Shown in pieces: positions 28,951-37,858 of a stretch of 64,000 bases of DNA (its first letter is position 1; every line of letters starts with the position of its first letter). Source of the stretch: Amphibacillus marinus. Its GTDB lineage: Bacteria > Bacillota > Bacilli > Bacillales > Amphibacillaceae. The translations under genes and the position numbers were made by a program. The notes below the pieces were generated by a model, which was not told where the DNA came from, did not search any database, and was given only the letters and a program-made list of their open reading frames with translations. The DNA lies in assembly GCF_900110345.1 (NCBI RefSeq), contig NZ_FODJ01000003.1, positions 1-64,000 on the forward strand, read 5' to 3'.

Positions 28951-30367
28951 TGGTAAGGTTGGCAAGAGCAAACGATATATGGAAAACAGTATATAAAAGA
29001 AACTATGAACATTTAATTAAGGATATAAACCTTAATGGTATAGGTGGAATAAACAATGTAGAGTTTCAGAAAGGAATATTTGCGATATGTGGATTAAATG
29101 GTACGGGGAAGTCCACAATATTATCCTCACTAAAAGATATATCCTAGGGTTAAAAATTAACAATCAGGACATAAAGAGAATTAGCGGTCATAACATTGTT
29201 GCAAATATATTAAGCAATAATCAATTAGTTGAAGTAACTAATCAAAGAGACTCACGTTTTTCAGATATAATAGCTGAAGATACATCTATATATTACCTTG
29301 ATTACAAACAATCTACTAGTATTCTTGATTTTCTTGACCAGGATAATTTAGAAGAACTTATAGATCAATATGATGAGAACATACTCACACAAGAATTAAT
29401 TGATGATTTAAGTTATATTGTAGGTAAGGAATATGATGAAATTATTCTATATGAAATCGAGGACGGTGAAGAGGTTATTCCTTATTTCAAGGTGAAAATA
29501 TCCGATATTTACTACGATTCATTAGGGATGGGGATGGGTGAACATTTCTTATTTTATATATTTTGGGTTTTCTATAAATTAAAAGGCAGTGGAATAATAT
29601 TAATAGAAGAACCAGAGACATTTATTAGTATAAATTCACAACAAAAGTTAATGGACTTCATTGCGCAAAATACTAGCAAGCTTGGTATCACCGTTATTTT
29701 AGCTAGTCATTCACCATATATAATTAAAAGAATTAAAAAAGAAAATATAATTATTTTAAATAGATATTCTAATTTCGTATCAGTTGTAAAGCCATCCGTT
29801 GCTAGAGATTCGTTGGTAACTCTCGGGTTGGAAATTCCCAAAAAGGGTTGTATTTTTGTGGAAGACAAAGTAGCTGAAGTATATCTAAAGACTATCCTGT
29901 CTGCCTATTGTTCATATATATTAAGGGAATATAACATTGAATATGTTAATGGGCATGCAGGTATTACAGAAAGACTAAGGTTTCCTAACACAGCAAAGTT
30001 CACTTATAAGTTGGTAGGAATTTATGATGGAGACATGAAAGAAGATATTGAAAGAATAAGGGATAACATTAATTGGGGATATGCCTTTTTGCCTGAGGAT
30101 ACCGCAATAGAATTAGAGTTTAAGAGATGTCTAAGAACCAACGTACAAAAATTTGCTGCCATGATACAAGTTGATTTAGATGAATTAGTCCAAATACTTT
30201 CTGGAATCGAGGGGTTAGACCATCATGACTGGATTACAGAGCTAACAGACCAATTAGGAAAGGATTTAGCATTAATAATTGAAAAGCTTTTTGTTATTTG
30301 GAGTGAAGCTGAGGGAAATCGTGAAAAAATAGAGAATTTTGCAAAAAATTTACAGGAATTATGTTAG
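28950..30367 (+). pseudogene. OLD-like ATPase/TOPRIM gene with frameshift
   Basis: Two frames together encode one ABC/OLD-type ATPase of about 471 aa. The first frame starts at ATG 28950 (overlapping the DUF262 stop) and holds Walker A GLNGTGKST at about residues 48-56. It ends at TAG 29144-29146. The second frame continues at once as LGLKINNQD and runs to 30367. Removing one AT from GATATATCC near 29135-29141 rejoins them. The second part has Walker B LIEEPETFIS, the His switch LASHSPY, a TOPRIM glutamate in IFVEDKVAE and YDGDMKED, so it ends in a nuclease-like TOPRIM. The lesion is either a natural knock-out, a reversible repeat slip, or a sequencing error. Confidence 0.8.
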
Positions 30368-30372
30368 AAGAA

Positions 30373-30406
30373 AAAGAAGCCAAGATGAAAAATGGCTTCT
30401 TTTTAA
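30373..30406 (+). terminator. terminator after the ATPase gene
   Basis: Arms AAAGAAGCCA (30373-30382) and TGGCTTCTTT (30393-30402), then a T run. Confidence 0.85.
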
Positions 30407-30480
30407 TTAGTGATGTTATTTTACCCTGCAAACCGGTACGCTGAACCGTAACAATGACATTAAGAAAAATACAAATAGAC

Positions 30481-30527
30481 ACCGAGATAAAACCGTTCTA
30501 AATGGAATGATTTTATCTCGGTTTTTA
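30481..30527 (+). terminator. second terminator between convergent genes
   Basis: Perfect 12-bp arms ACCGAGATAAAA (30481-30492) and TTTTATCTCGGT (30511-30522), followed by five T on the plus strand. It also lies directly after the stop of the minus-strand XRE-ImmA gene, so it may act on both. Confidence 0.75.
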
Positions 30528-31727
30528 ATCACCGATACCAGTTGATAAGTCAGTAACACTAAAAATGTTGAAATCCTGCTTACTGTCTATATATTGATTG
30601 AAAAAATTCAAATCAATACCTGTTATCCTGTGGAAGAAGTCAATTTCGACCATCCAATCATTTTCGAGCATTTTTCGCATATCAATTATGCCTTTTTGAG
30701 CAACTAGGTCAATGATGCTTTTCATCTTTTGTGGCTTTTGTAAAGGTAATGTCTCGTCTAGTGGTTCTCTTTTTAAGTAACCTTTTCGATGAAGTGCAGC
30801 GTAAAAATTGCGGTGGCTTTTGGCATCTAATACACCTAGATTTTCAGCACGATACCCTAAGACTTGTAAAGATGTTTTCCACTTCGTTTTTAAATCAATA
30901 TAGGCATCGGGATTTGTTTCATGAATGACCGTTTGCATATCACCAAAAAAGGATTCTTCGGGAAGCAAAAAGGCGCTTGCAAATTGGTTCGCTTCTTTCT
31001 CGATTTCCTTATGTTCTTTACGGTCTAAACTAGTAAATTCAACTCGATAGTGAAGTAATAAATGGCCAAGCTCATGCGCAATATCGAAATTTCTACGAAC
31101 GGATGAACGCTTAAGCTCACCTAGAATAATAAAAGGCCGGTCTTGATTGGTCCATAGACTATAAGCATCTATTTCATTATCGATAGCCTTTTCAAAAATA
31201 AACACGCCACTCTTTTCAATTAGAAACATAAGGTTGTCATTTGTGTCCTCATGAAGTCCTAATTCTTGTCGTGCAAACAGGGCTACATGATTTATTAATG
31301 TTTTTCTATCCTCGGTATTCACAGTGTTTAAGTACTCAATTATTTTATTTCTCAATTGAATAATCTTTTGTGTGGGATAAGTTAATTTTGCTGTTACATA
31401 GTTAATAAAGCTGTCCAAAAATTCCATATGCTTGGTTTCAGCTTGTGTTTTGGAAATAGTATTTATTACTTTAGAACGATACGCTATATTCATAACTGGA
31501 ATATTGTCTGCTTCAAAGTAACGATCAAGTACGTCTTTCTTATAGAAATATTTACTTTTCACATTAAAAATAGCTTTTAAATCATTAACAACCGTCATTT
31601 TTGGCGAAGTGTAATGATTCTCGTATTGCCAAACTGCCTGTTCTGTTACGTTTAACATATCAGAGAGCTGTTTTCGTGAATATCCATGCATTAAACGAAG
31701 ATTGGTCAAATTCTCACCAATAAACAT
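30525..31727 (-). CDS. XRE-ImmA/IrrE-type regulator-metallopeptidase
   Basis: A 400-aa fusion. The N-terminal HTH_3 domain (NLRLMHGYSRKQLSDMLNVT, then QAVWQYENHYTSP) binds DNA. The central ImmA/IrrE zinc peptidase has FDIAHELGHLLLH (about residues 193-205; HELGH is the HExxH zinc site) and the downstream glutamate helix KEANQFASAFLLPEESF. Such proteins cleave a partner repressor after a signal, as ImmA does in ICEBs1. Here the fusion may carry both activities. GGGGGAG precedes the ATG. The upstream gene on the same strand ends 26 bp before it and is the likely partner. Confidence 0.88.
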   Translation of the reverse strand: MFIGENLTNLRLMHGYSRKQLSDMLNVTEQAVWQYENHYTSPKMTVVNDLKAIFNVKSKYFYKKDVLDRYFEADNIPVMNIAYRSKVINTISKTQAETKHMEFLDSFINYVTAKLTYPTQKIIQLRNKIIEYLNTVNTEDRKTLINHVALFARQELGLHEDTNDNLMFLIEKSGVFIFEKAIDNEIDAYSLWTNQDRPFIILGELKRSSVRRNFDIAHELGHLLLHYRVEFTSLDRKEHKEIEKEANQFASAFLLPEESFFGDMQTVIHETNPDAYIDLKTKWKTSLQVLGYRAENLGVLDAKSHRNFYAALHRKGYLKREPLDETLPLQKPQKMKSIIDLVAQKGIIDMRKMLENDWMVEIDFFHRITGIDLNFFNQYIDSKQDFNIFSVTDLSTGIGD

Positions 31728-31753
31728 AGTGCTCCCCCTTATTTAATGAAAAA

Positions 31754-32509
31754 TTACTTACTTTCCTCGTCCTCGAAGATTCCTATATCGAATGCCGCAG
31801 GATCAATTATATCACTCTCTTGTTCTGGGGCAATAACTTCTCGTTCTTCATCTGTTAACTCTGAACCTGATATATACTCAGAAAGATCCTGTATCCTATA
31901 CGCTATATTATCCTCTGGGTTTGGCAAATAATGCATGATCTCAGAAATTTGATAAGCATCGTCAATTTTATAGGTGAGAATATGGAATTCGTGATATTCA
32001 GTCTGTAGTCGTTCAAGGTCAGCTTTTACATGTTGATCTGGTACAAACAATGTGAGTTGTTGGTTGTGTTCGATAGATTTTCCATGAGCCTGAGTAATAG
32101 TTTTAAATTCAATATCTTGATTAATTTTAGAGAGTTCATGAAGATAAGTGCGGCGAGTTCCATGACCTTTATTGTTAGTGGGTAAAATTGCCTGTGAAAA
32201 TCCCTTCTCATTAAAATAGGCTGCATTCTTAATGAGGAAAAGTTTTTTAGTGTCACCATGAATGAATTGCAAATAATCCCATGTCAAACCGGCCTTAGCC
32301 TTCTTGGAAGTTAAATTAAGTTCTCCGCTAATATCAGCAACTTTACTTTCAATAAAATTCCCCTTAGTCCAGGCGAATGCAGAACTAATTTTCATATTAC
32401 GATGACGATCTTTACGATGTTCAATGTAATCACGGTAACCCTCTACAATTGCATCAACAATCACTTTCCTATCATCTGCATCAAACTTATACTGTTCCAA
32501 ATCTATCAC
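31754..32509 (-). CDS. DUF5986-like partner of XRE-ImmA protein
   Basis: A 251-aa acidic-tailed protein; the N-terminal half is basic and mixed alpha/beta. It ends in about 45 mostly acidic residues. From memory it resembles the DUF5986 family, which is often next to XRE-ImmA genes; this assignment is tentative. GGGAG lies upstream of ATG 32509. It is the first gene of a two-gene operon with the metallopeptidase, an arrangement that suggests a toxin-antitoxin-like or sensor pair. No catalytic motif is visible. Confidence 0.6.
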   Translation of the reverse strand: MIDLEQYKFDADDRKVIVDAIVEGYRDYIEHRKDRHRNMKISSAFAWTKGNFIESKVADISGELNLTSKKAKAGLTWDYLQFIHGDTKKLFLIKNAAYFNEKGFSQAILPTNNKGHGTRRTYLHELSKINQDIEFKTITQAHGKSIEHNQQLTLFVPDQHVKADLERLQTEYHEFHILTYKIDDAYQISEIMHYLPNPEDNIAYRIQDLSEYISGSELTDEEREVIAPEQESDIIDPAAFDIGIFEDEESK

Positions 32510-32814
32510 TCCCTCTAATAATTAATTTAATTTTATTTTAAGTCAAACATAGTGAAAAAGGAATGATTTTTTTCGTTATTTTTAAAGTTAATATGATTAT
32601 ATATAATTTCGCTATAGTTTAATGTGATTGCTAGTGATTGGGTTTTATATTATGAGTATTCGGGATTATTAGTACTTTTTATATATAATCTTTTATTCCA
32701 TTCACTTTTCACTCCGCTACTTACTAACCTAAACAAATGGTAGATTAACATCCCTTATGTTAGAATTAATATAGAAATCATACATCTTTATTCCCTTTTC
32801 TAGGAGGAGAAGCA
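32510..32814. other. divergent promoter region
   Basis: 305 AT-rich bases between divergent genes, without an ORF. Several TATAAT-like hexamers occur (for example near 32599 and 32681), but no promoter can be fixed with confidence. Confidence 0.4.
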
Positions 32815-34764
32815 ATGATTGTTTATGAAGCAACAAAACAAGAATTTCTGAGCGACGTTTTTGATGATCAATTAGTGAATAACATAACACGTAACTATAA
32901 TTCTCGTATTGGTAAGATTAATAAAAGTGAGGTTAGATCGTGGGATAACTCGATGCAATATATGTATCGTATATTAAGTGATGATACAATCCCGAATAAT
33001 GCTGGAGTAGCGATTGAATTTAAAATTCCTTATACTTCGAAACGTGTGGACTTTTTGATCTCAGGTAAGGCTGAATATGATAAAAACTCTGTTGTCATTA
33101 TTGAGCTAAAACAGTGGGAGAAGATTGAGAAAGTAGCCGGGAAAGAAGCGATTGTTAAAACGGCCATGAATAGAGGGCTAGTAGAAACAACCCATCCTTC
33201 TTATCAAGCTATGTCGTATGCGATGTTGATTCAAGATTATAATGAAAATATTCAAAATGACAAGATTAACCTGTATCCTTGTTCATATTTACATAATTAT
33301 ATTGACTTAGGCAGCGAAGATCCTTTAACGGACGAAATGTATCGTTTTTATGTCGATCAAGCACCTACATTTGTTAAAGGTAGCGCCAGCAAACTTAGAT
33401 CATTTATTAAACGATACATAAAGTTCGGTGATAATAAAGAGAATCTATATAAAATTGAAAATGGTCGTATTAGACCCTCTAAGTCTCTACAAGATGCCCT
33501 GGCAAATATGCTGGCGGGTAATGAAGAATTTATGATGATTGATGAACAGAAGGTAACGTATGAAACTGCAATTCAATTAATTAATGATGGGTTAAGAACA
33601 GACACGAAACAGATTATGATAGTAGAAGGTGGCCCTGGAACTGGGAAGTCAGTTCTTGCAATCAACCTTCTTGTTGCACTTACTAAAAAGAACCTTGTCG
33701 CTCAATATGTGACGAAAAATGCGGCGCCAAGAAATGTGTATGCCAATAAATTAAAAGGGACGTACCGTAAGACACATATCGATAATTTATTTAAAGGGTC
33801 AGGAAGTTATACGAACTCTGAGAAGGATGAATTTGATATTCTAATAGTAGACGAAGCGCATCGTTTGAATGAGAAATCAGGTATGTTTCAAAATCTTGGT
33901 GAGAATCAGACAAAGGAAATAATTAATGCATCAAAGTTAGCGGTGTTCTTTATTGATGAACGTCAAAAGGTAACACTAAAAGATGCAGGTAGTATTGATA
34001 TAATTAAGAAATTTGCCATGGAACAGGGTGCTTGTTTAACAACAACAAAATTAGAATCTCAGTTTAGATGTAATGGCTCAGATGGTTATATTGCTTGGCT
34101 AGATGATGCACTGCAAATTCGTGATACAGCAAACAAACTTCATATGGGCTCTAGCTATGATTTCAGGATTTTCGATGATCCAAGTAAATTAAAAGTAGAA
34201 ATTGAGCGACTTAATAATGTGAAAAATAAATCTAGGATGGTGGCAGGTTACTGCTGGAACTGGGTGAAGGAAGGTAGAAGTGATTCTTCTTTTCATGATA
34301 TTGAAATAGAGGAATTTGATTTCGCGATGAGTTGGAACTTAAATAATACGCATACTTGGGCTATTGATGAAGCGTCAGTCAAAGAGATTGGCTGCATTCA
34401 TACATGCCAAGGCTTAGAATTCGATTATGTCGGTGTAATTATTGGGGACGACCTCACGTATCGAAATGGCGCGGTGGTGACGGATCATACTAAGAGAGCC
34501 AAAACGGATAAATCTTTATTTGGTTTAAAGAAAATGTTAAAGGAAAATCCAGAAGAAGCGGAAAAAGTAGCTGATGAAATTATCCGCAATACTTATCGAA
34601 CGTTAATGACGAGAGGTCAAAAGGGCTGTTTTATCTATTGTACAGACAAAGCACTGGAAAACTATTTTAGAAAGCGACTAGCTCAGACTTCAGTAGTATA
34701 TGGCGAAAATGAGTTCTTTAAATCAGAATCTATAGTAGCTGAGAAGAACGAAACTTATAATTAA
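32815..34764 (+). CDS. DUF2075 helicase with nuclease-like N terminus
   Basis: A 649-aa protein of the DUF2075 (Schlafen group 3-like) helicase family. The N-terminal ~230 residues contain VDFLISG followed by VVIIELKQW (about residues 80-101), a PD-(D/E)XK-like D...ExK pattern. Walker A is EGGPGTGKSVLA (about 267-278) and Walker B LIVDEAHRLNE (about 343). CIHTCQGLEFDYVGVI (about 527) and TRGQKGCFIYC near the C terminus are the late motifs. AGGAGGAG precedes the ATG. It begins a five-gene run (helicase, MazG, GIY-YIG, Nudix, PLD-helicase remnant) seen in accessory regions of Firmicutes. Confidence 0.87.
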   Translation: MIVYEATKQEFLSDVFDDQLVNNITRNYNSRIGKINKSEVRSWDNSMQYMYRILSDDTIPNNAGVAIEFKIPYTSKRVDFLISGKAEYDKNSVVIIELKQWEKIEKVAGKEAIVKTAMNRGLVETTHPSYQAMSYAMLIQDYNENIQNDKINLYPCSYLHNYIDLGSEDPLTDEMYRFYVDQAPTFVKGSASKLRSFIKRYIKFGDNKENLYKIENGRIRPSKSLQDALANMLAGNEEFMMIDEQKVTYETAIQLINDGLRTDTKQIMIVEGGPGTGKSVLAINLLVALTKKNLVAQYVTKNAAPRNVYANKLKGTYRKTHIDNLFKGSGSYTNSEKDEFDILIVDEAHRLNEKSGMFQNLGENQTKEIINASKLAVFFIDERQKVTLKDAGSIDIIKKFAMEQGACLTTTKLESQFRCNGSDGYIAWLDDALQIRDTANKLHMGSSYDFRIFDDPSKLKVEIERLNNVKNKSRMVAGYCWNWVKEGRSDSSFHDIEIEEFDFAMSWNLNNTHTWAIDEASVKEIGCIHTCQGLEFDYVGVIIGDDLTYRNGAVVTDHTKRAKTDKSLFGLKKMLKENPEEAEKVADEIIRNTYRTLMTRGQKGCFIYCTDKALENYFRKRLAQTSVVYGENEFFKSESIVAEKNETYN

Positions 34765-34779
34765 AGGGAGTTATGACTC

Positions 34780-35130
34780 ATGAGCTCAAACAAAGCAAGT
34801 ATTGACGAATTAATGGAGCTAGTCATTTATTTTCGCGATCAGCGTGATTGGCAGCAGTTTCATAACTCGAAAGATCTCGCGCTTTCCCTCTCCTTAGAAT
34901 CTAGTGAATTATTAGAGAATTTTCAGTGGAAAACGAGTGAAGAGGCTGAGAGCGAGAAGAAAGATGAAATACAAGATGAGTTAGCTGATGTTGTGATCTA
35001 TGCCTTGATGTTAGCGCATGAATTGGATATTGACCTAAGTGATGCCGTGACTAGTAAACTTAAGAAAAATAATGAAAAGTATCCTGTCGCTAAATCTAAA
35101 GGGAATAATAGAAAGTATAAAGAGTTTTAG
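34780..35130 (+). CDS. MazG-like nucleotide pyrophosphohydrolase
   Basis: A 116-aa all-alpha NTP pyrophosphatase of the MazG/RS21-C6 type; the family hydrolyses (d)NTPs, often modified or damaged ones, to monophosphates. The metal-binding pattern E-x2-E (SLESSELLENFQW, about residue 36-48) followed by ExxD (EIQDELADVVIYALM, about 65-79) is intact. It starts 16 bp after the DUF2075 gene with GGGAG upstream. Its place between a helicase and nuclease genes suggests nucleotide sensing or depletion within a defence-like cluster. Confidence 0.9.
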   Translation: MSSNKASIDELMELVIYFRDQRDWQQFHNSKDLALSLSLESSELLENFQWKTSEEAESEKKDEIQDELADVVIYALMLAHELDIDLSDAVTSKLKKNNEKYPVAKSKGNNRKYKEF

Positions 35131-35244
35131 CCATAAGGCGACGGTTTAGACTAGATCAGATAAATACTATGATATTTGTATAAACAATGATATTAACAAG
35201 TTAATGAACACAGAATTAAAAACAAATAATTTGGGGGTATTACA

Positions 35245-35775
35245 TTGGAAAACAATAATGAAAGTCTAAAATGGGTAAATAAAATCAGCAATATTAAGAT
35301 TGATAGTAGAATATTAGATTATAAAATCCCGATCAGAGGAATTTATGCCATTTTTGTAAAGAATGAAGACTTTAAAGGTGAAAACAAATATTGTCTATAT
35401 GTAGGACGTTCAGTCAGTATCTACGGACGGATGTTTGACTCTAATGATGGTCATATAGCTAAAATAAGAGATAAGAGGCATTTTATTAATGTGTTGAATA
35501 AGGCAAGCGACCAAGATAATATAGAAGTTTTTATAGAAGTATTAGAAGAGGTTCCTCTAGTTTATAATAATTATTATAAAGACATGCAACGCTTAGCTTC
35601 TGCAGAAAATTATTATATCAATAAGTATCAAAGTATAGATCAGTGTCTAAATCAAGTTCCAGAAGGCAGTAAAATGAGTAAAGAAGAATGGGAAAATAAA
35701 AAAAGAACTAATGTAGAGTGTCTATTAAAAAATGATAAAGGTAAATTAAATTCTCAAATAACTAACGTATTATAG
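35245..35775 (+). CDS. GIY-YIG-type nuclease domain protein
   Basis: A 176-aa protein starting at TTG 35245 with TTGGGGG upstream. RGIYAIFV (about residues 31-38) and CLYVGRS (about 52-58) form the GIY...YVG core, followed by an Arg in GRMFD and the glutamate-bearing helix ASAENYYINKY (about 118). These are the expected parts of a GIY-YIG endonuclease. The substrate is unknown. It belongs to the DUF2075-MazG-Nudix gene run. Confidence 0.82.
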   Translation: MENNNESLKWVNKISNIKIDSRILDYKIPIRGIYAIFVKNEDFKGENKYCLYVGRSVSIYGRMFDSNDGHIAKIRDKRHFINVLNKASDQDNIEVFIEVLEEVPLVYNNYYKDMQRLASAENYYINKYQSIDQCLNQVPEGSKMSKEEWENKKRTNVECLLKNDKGKLNSQITNVL

Positions 35776-35867
35776 AATTTTAACAATTGGAAGAAACGCG
35801 GGGATTTAGTTTGATCCTACAAATAGAGAACACGAAAAAAACCACCGATAGTCAAGGGGCGATCAAA

Positions 35868-36259
35868 ATGACAAAGAAAGATATTCATGTAGTAAGTGCG
35901 GTAATAGTTAAAGATTCAAAGATATTATGTGCGCAACGTAACGCACATAAAGCGCTCAGCTATAAGTGGGAGTTTCCGGGTGGTAAAATTGAGCTGAATG
36001 AACACCTGAGGAAGCATTAAAACGGGAGATTGTTGAGGAGTTAAGCTGTGACGTTGATGTAGGGGAAAAGATTGTGGAAATTGTTCATGAATATGATTTT
36101 GGAATCGTACATCTTTCCGCTTATTTTTGCGAATTGGTTAACGGTGAGCCTGTTCGGACGGAGCACGAATCACTTAAATGGCTAGAAAAGCATGAACTAG
36201 ATTCCTTAGATTGGGCAGAAGCAAATTTACCCACTGTGGCGAAAATACAGAACAGATAG
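35868..36259 (+). pseudogene. Nudix hydrolase gene broken by 1-nt deletion
   Basis: The gene starts at ATG 35868 (AAGGGGCG upstream) and reads a MutT-like protein of about 130 aa. The Nudix box is split. GGKIELNE is in frame one and PEEALKREIVEEL in the next. Adding one base between 36002 and 36005 restores G-x5-E-x7-RE-x2-EE-L exactly. As written, the first frame stops at 36020 and the enzyme lacks the catalytic helix. Function when intact: hydrolysis of oxidised or modified nucleoside triphosphates. It overlaps no neighbour and follows the GIY-YIG gene by about 90 bp. Confidence 0.88.
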
Positions 36260-36286
36260 CGAAGTCATAACGACGGAGGGATATGC

Positions 36287-36504
36287 ATGCAGGAACTTAG
36301 AAGACTCATTACATACAGGTTTTATTAATCATGACCATGAAAAAAATGGGTACATACAAGCCGGAATTGTTAGTGAATAATATTCATACAGATGAAAATG
36401 TGTTGACTTCTTTACTTGACGAATTAAATCACTGTGAATCGTTTTTTTTTTCTGTCGCATTTATTACGGAAAGTGGATTAGCCACGCTTAAATCTCATTA
36501 TTAA
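36287..36504 (+). pseudogene. remnant of PLD-DEAD helicase (DUF3427 type)
   Basis: A GGAGGG site and ATG 36287 begin a gene whose N-terminal code is spread over three frames: SLHTGFINHDHEKNG, then KPELLVNN, HCESFFFSVAFITESGLATL, stop at 36502. From memory, this is the start of the phospholipase D-like helicases with a C-terminal DUF3427 domain (about 900-1000 aa). Two frameshifts (about 36300 and 36343) and loss of everything after about 70 codons make it inactive. It ends the DUF2075/MazG/GIY-YIG/Nudix run. Confidence 0.7.
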
Positions 36505-36535
36505 TTTCTCCCGAAAATAAATCGTGGTTAAAATT

Positions 36536-36661
36536 CTAATTATAGCATTCCGCATGAAGTAAATAGAAAGCAATTGCTTGTGTTACATGAAGATAAATAG
36601 TCTCTGCTAATTGGTCACTTGAGTAGTCAAGTCTATCCAAACTTTGAGCGATCCTAACCAT
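36536..36661 (-). CDS. possible small ORF or gene remnant
   Basis: A 41-aa ORF (ATG 36661, AAGGGA nine bases upstream), with the frame open upstream to about 36715 and two Cys residues there. The product is helical and acidic (SLDRLDYSSDQLAETIYLHV). It could be a small protein or the end of a deleted gene. No family is recognised. Confidence 0.3.
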   Translation of the reverse strand: MVRIAQSLDRLDYSSDQLAETIYLHVTQAIAFYLLHAECYN

Positions 36662-36726
36662 GTTGCCGTTCCCTTCAAAGATACAGTCCCTATTGCAGTA
36701 ATCACCCCGAGTTACTAGCTATATTC

Positions 36727-37635
36727 TCATTTTAAATGATCATCATACTCGCCAAGCTGGACAAAGTCATATCCTTTGTCTATTAACATCTGAACGCCTT
36801 CTATTACGCCGCTACTAATGTCTGAATTTGGTTTATTCATATGAAATAAAAAAATGGAGCCCTCTTGAGCTGACTCAAAGGTGCTGACGATTTGATCTTT
36901 ATTAAACGTTCCACCAGCATCACCTAAGACATTGTAATTTACAGCTGTTAACCCTAAGAACTCAACTATTTTTACAGCAATATTATCATAATAAGCCGTT
37001 CCCGATCTGAAATAGTCAGGCGACTTTCCAGTATGCTCCGTAATGAGTTGCTGATTCTTATAAACTTCATCAAATACTTCTGCTGGATTCTCTGTTCCAG
37101 AAATGCCATAAGCGGATTCACCCGTTACTGACAGGGGTTTATGATCATACCCATGGTTGGCTATTTCAAAAAGGGGGTTATCAGCTAAATCGGTAAAATC
37201 ATCCTTATACTCTTCAATCCATCGGGCGTTAATGAATAAGGTAGCGGGTATTTGTTCTTCAATCAAGAAATCAATTAAATCTTCATCATACGTATCTGGC
37301 GTGCTATCACAGGCATCAAAAGTTAGTGCAATCACTTTATCATCCGTGTCTATTTCAGTGACGACTCCGTCAATGTTCTCGCCCCAGACGGTTGGAGTGT
37401 TATTCTCAAATTTTTCAACAATCGTTTTTTTTAATTGTTCATAACTAGGAGCTGATTCTTCAATGGGCTCAACTTCAACCTGTTCTTCATTATAAGTGTG
37501 ATCACTAACCTGTTTTTGATCTGTATTTTTTTCGTGGTCTGTTAATTCTTCTTTAGTATCCGTTTTGCTAGCGTCATTATCATCTGCGCATCCTGCAGAA
37601 AGAAAAATAATAATAGCCACTAAAATAAGTTTCAC
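36727..37635 (-). CDS. polysaccharide deacetylase lipoprotein (NodB/CE4)
   Basis: A 302-aa exported lipoprotein. The signal peptide ends in lipobox LSAGC (cysteine about residue 16). An acidic linker follows to about 90. The CE4 deacetylase domain has IALTFDACD (about 131-139; motif 1 aspartates), the metal-binding NHGYDH (about 187-192; His-x3-His) and FRSG (about 226), then FLFHMN near the C terminus. The family removes N-acetyl groups from peptidoglycan or chitin-like sugars at the cell surface. The second Asp of TFDD is replaced by Ala in TFDACD, with Asp next; a catalytic variation is possible. It is transcribed alone. Confidence 0.88.
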   Translation of the reverse strand: MKLILVAIIIFLSAGCADDNDASKTDTKEELTDHEKNTDQKQVSDHTYNEEQVEVEPIEESAPSYEQLKKTIVEKFENNTPTVWGENIDGVVTEIDTDDKVIALTFDACDSTPDTYDEDLIDFLIEEQIPATLFINARWIEEYKDDFTDLADNPLFEIANHGYDHKPLSVTGESAYGISGTENPAEVFDEVYKNQQLITEHTGKSPDYFRSGTAYYDNIAVKIVEFLGLTAVNYNVLGDAGGTFNKDQIVSTFESAQEGSIFLFHMNKPNSDISSGVIEGVQMLIDKGYDFVQLGEYDDHLK

Positions 37636-37826
37636 TGTGCGTCCTCCTAAAATTGCATTTGTTCTTACACAATTATTGTATCTGTACGCTATTCATCAAA
37701 CAATGGATTTTTTTAAAAAAATTAACAAGAACGGACTGTCATTGGCAAGTATCAATTTGATAAACAATTTTTAAAAATTAACCAGCTCTTAATCTGTATA
37801 TAAATGTAAGCGAAGCAAGGTACGTC

Positions 37827-37837
37827 AGCCGTATCAT
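37827..37837 (+). repeat. degenerate third att-like site
   Basis: AGCCGTATCAT is identical to 11 bases of attR (27396-27406); flanking bases match partly. It lies 22 bp from the cut end of a tyrosine integrase gene, so it may mark the right edge of a second, older insertion. Confidence 0.4.
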
Positions 37838-37858
37838 TTACAATGTGACCAGCAACGG

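Noticed and set aside
29130-29150. Programmed ribosomal frameshift in the ATPase gene
   Set aside because: There is no slippery heptamer and no clear stem-loop after it; an AT repeat indel fits better.
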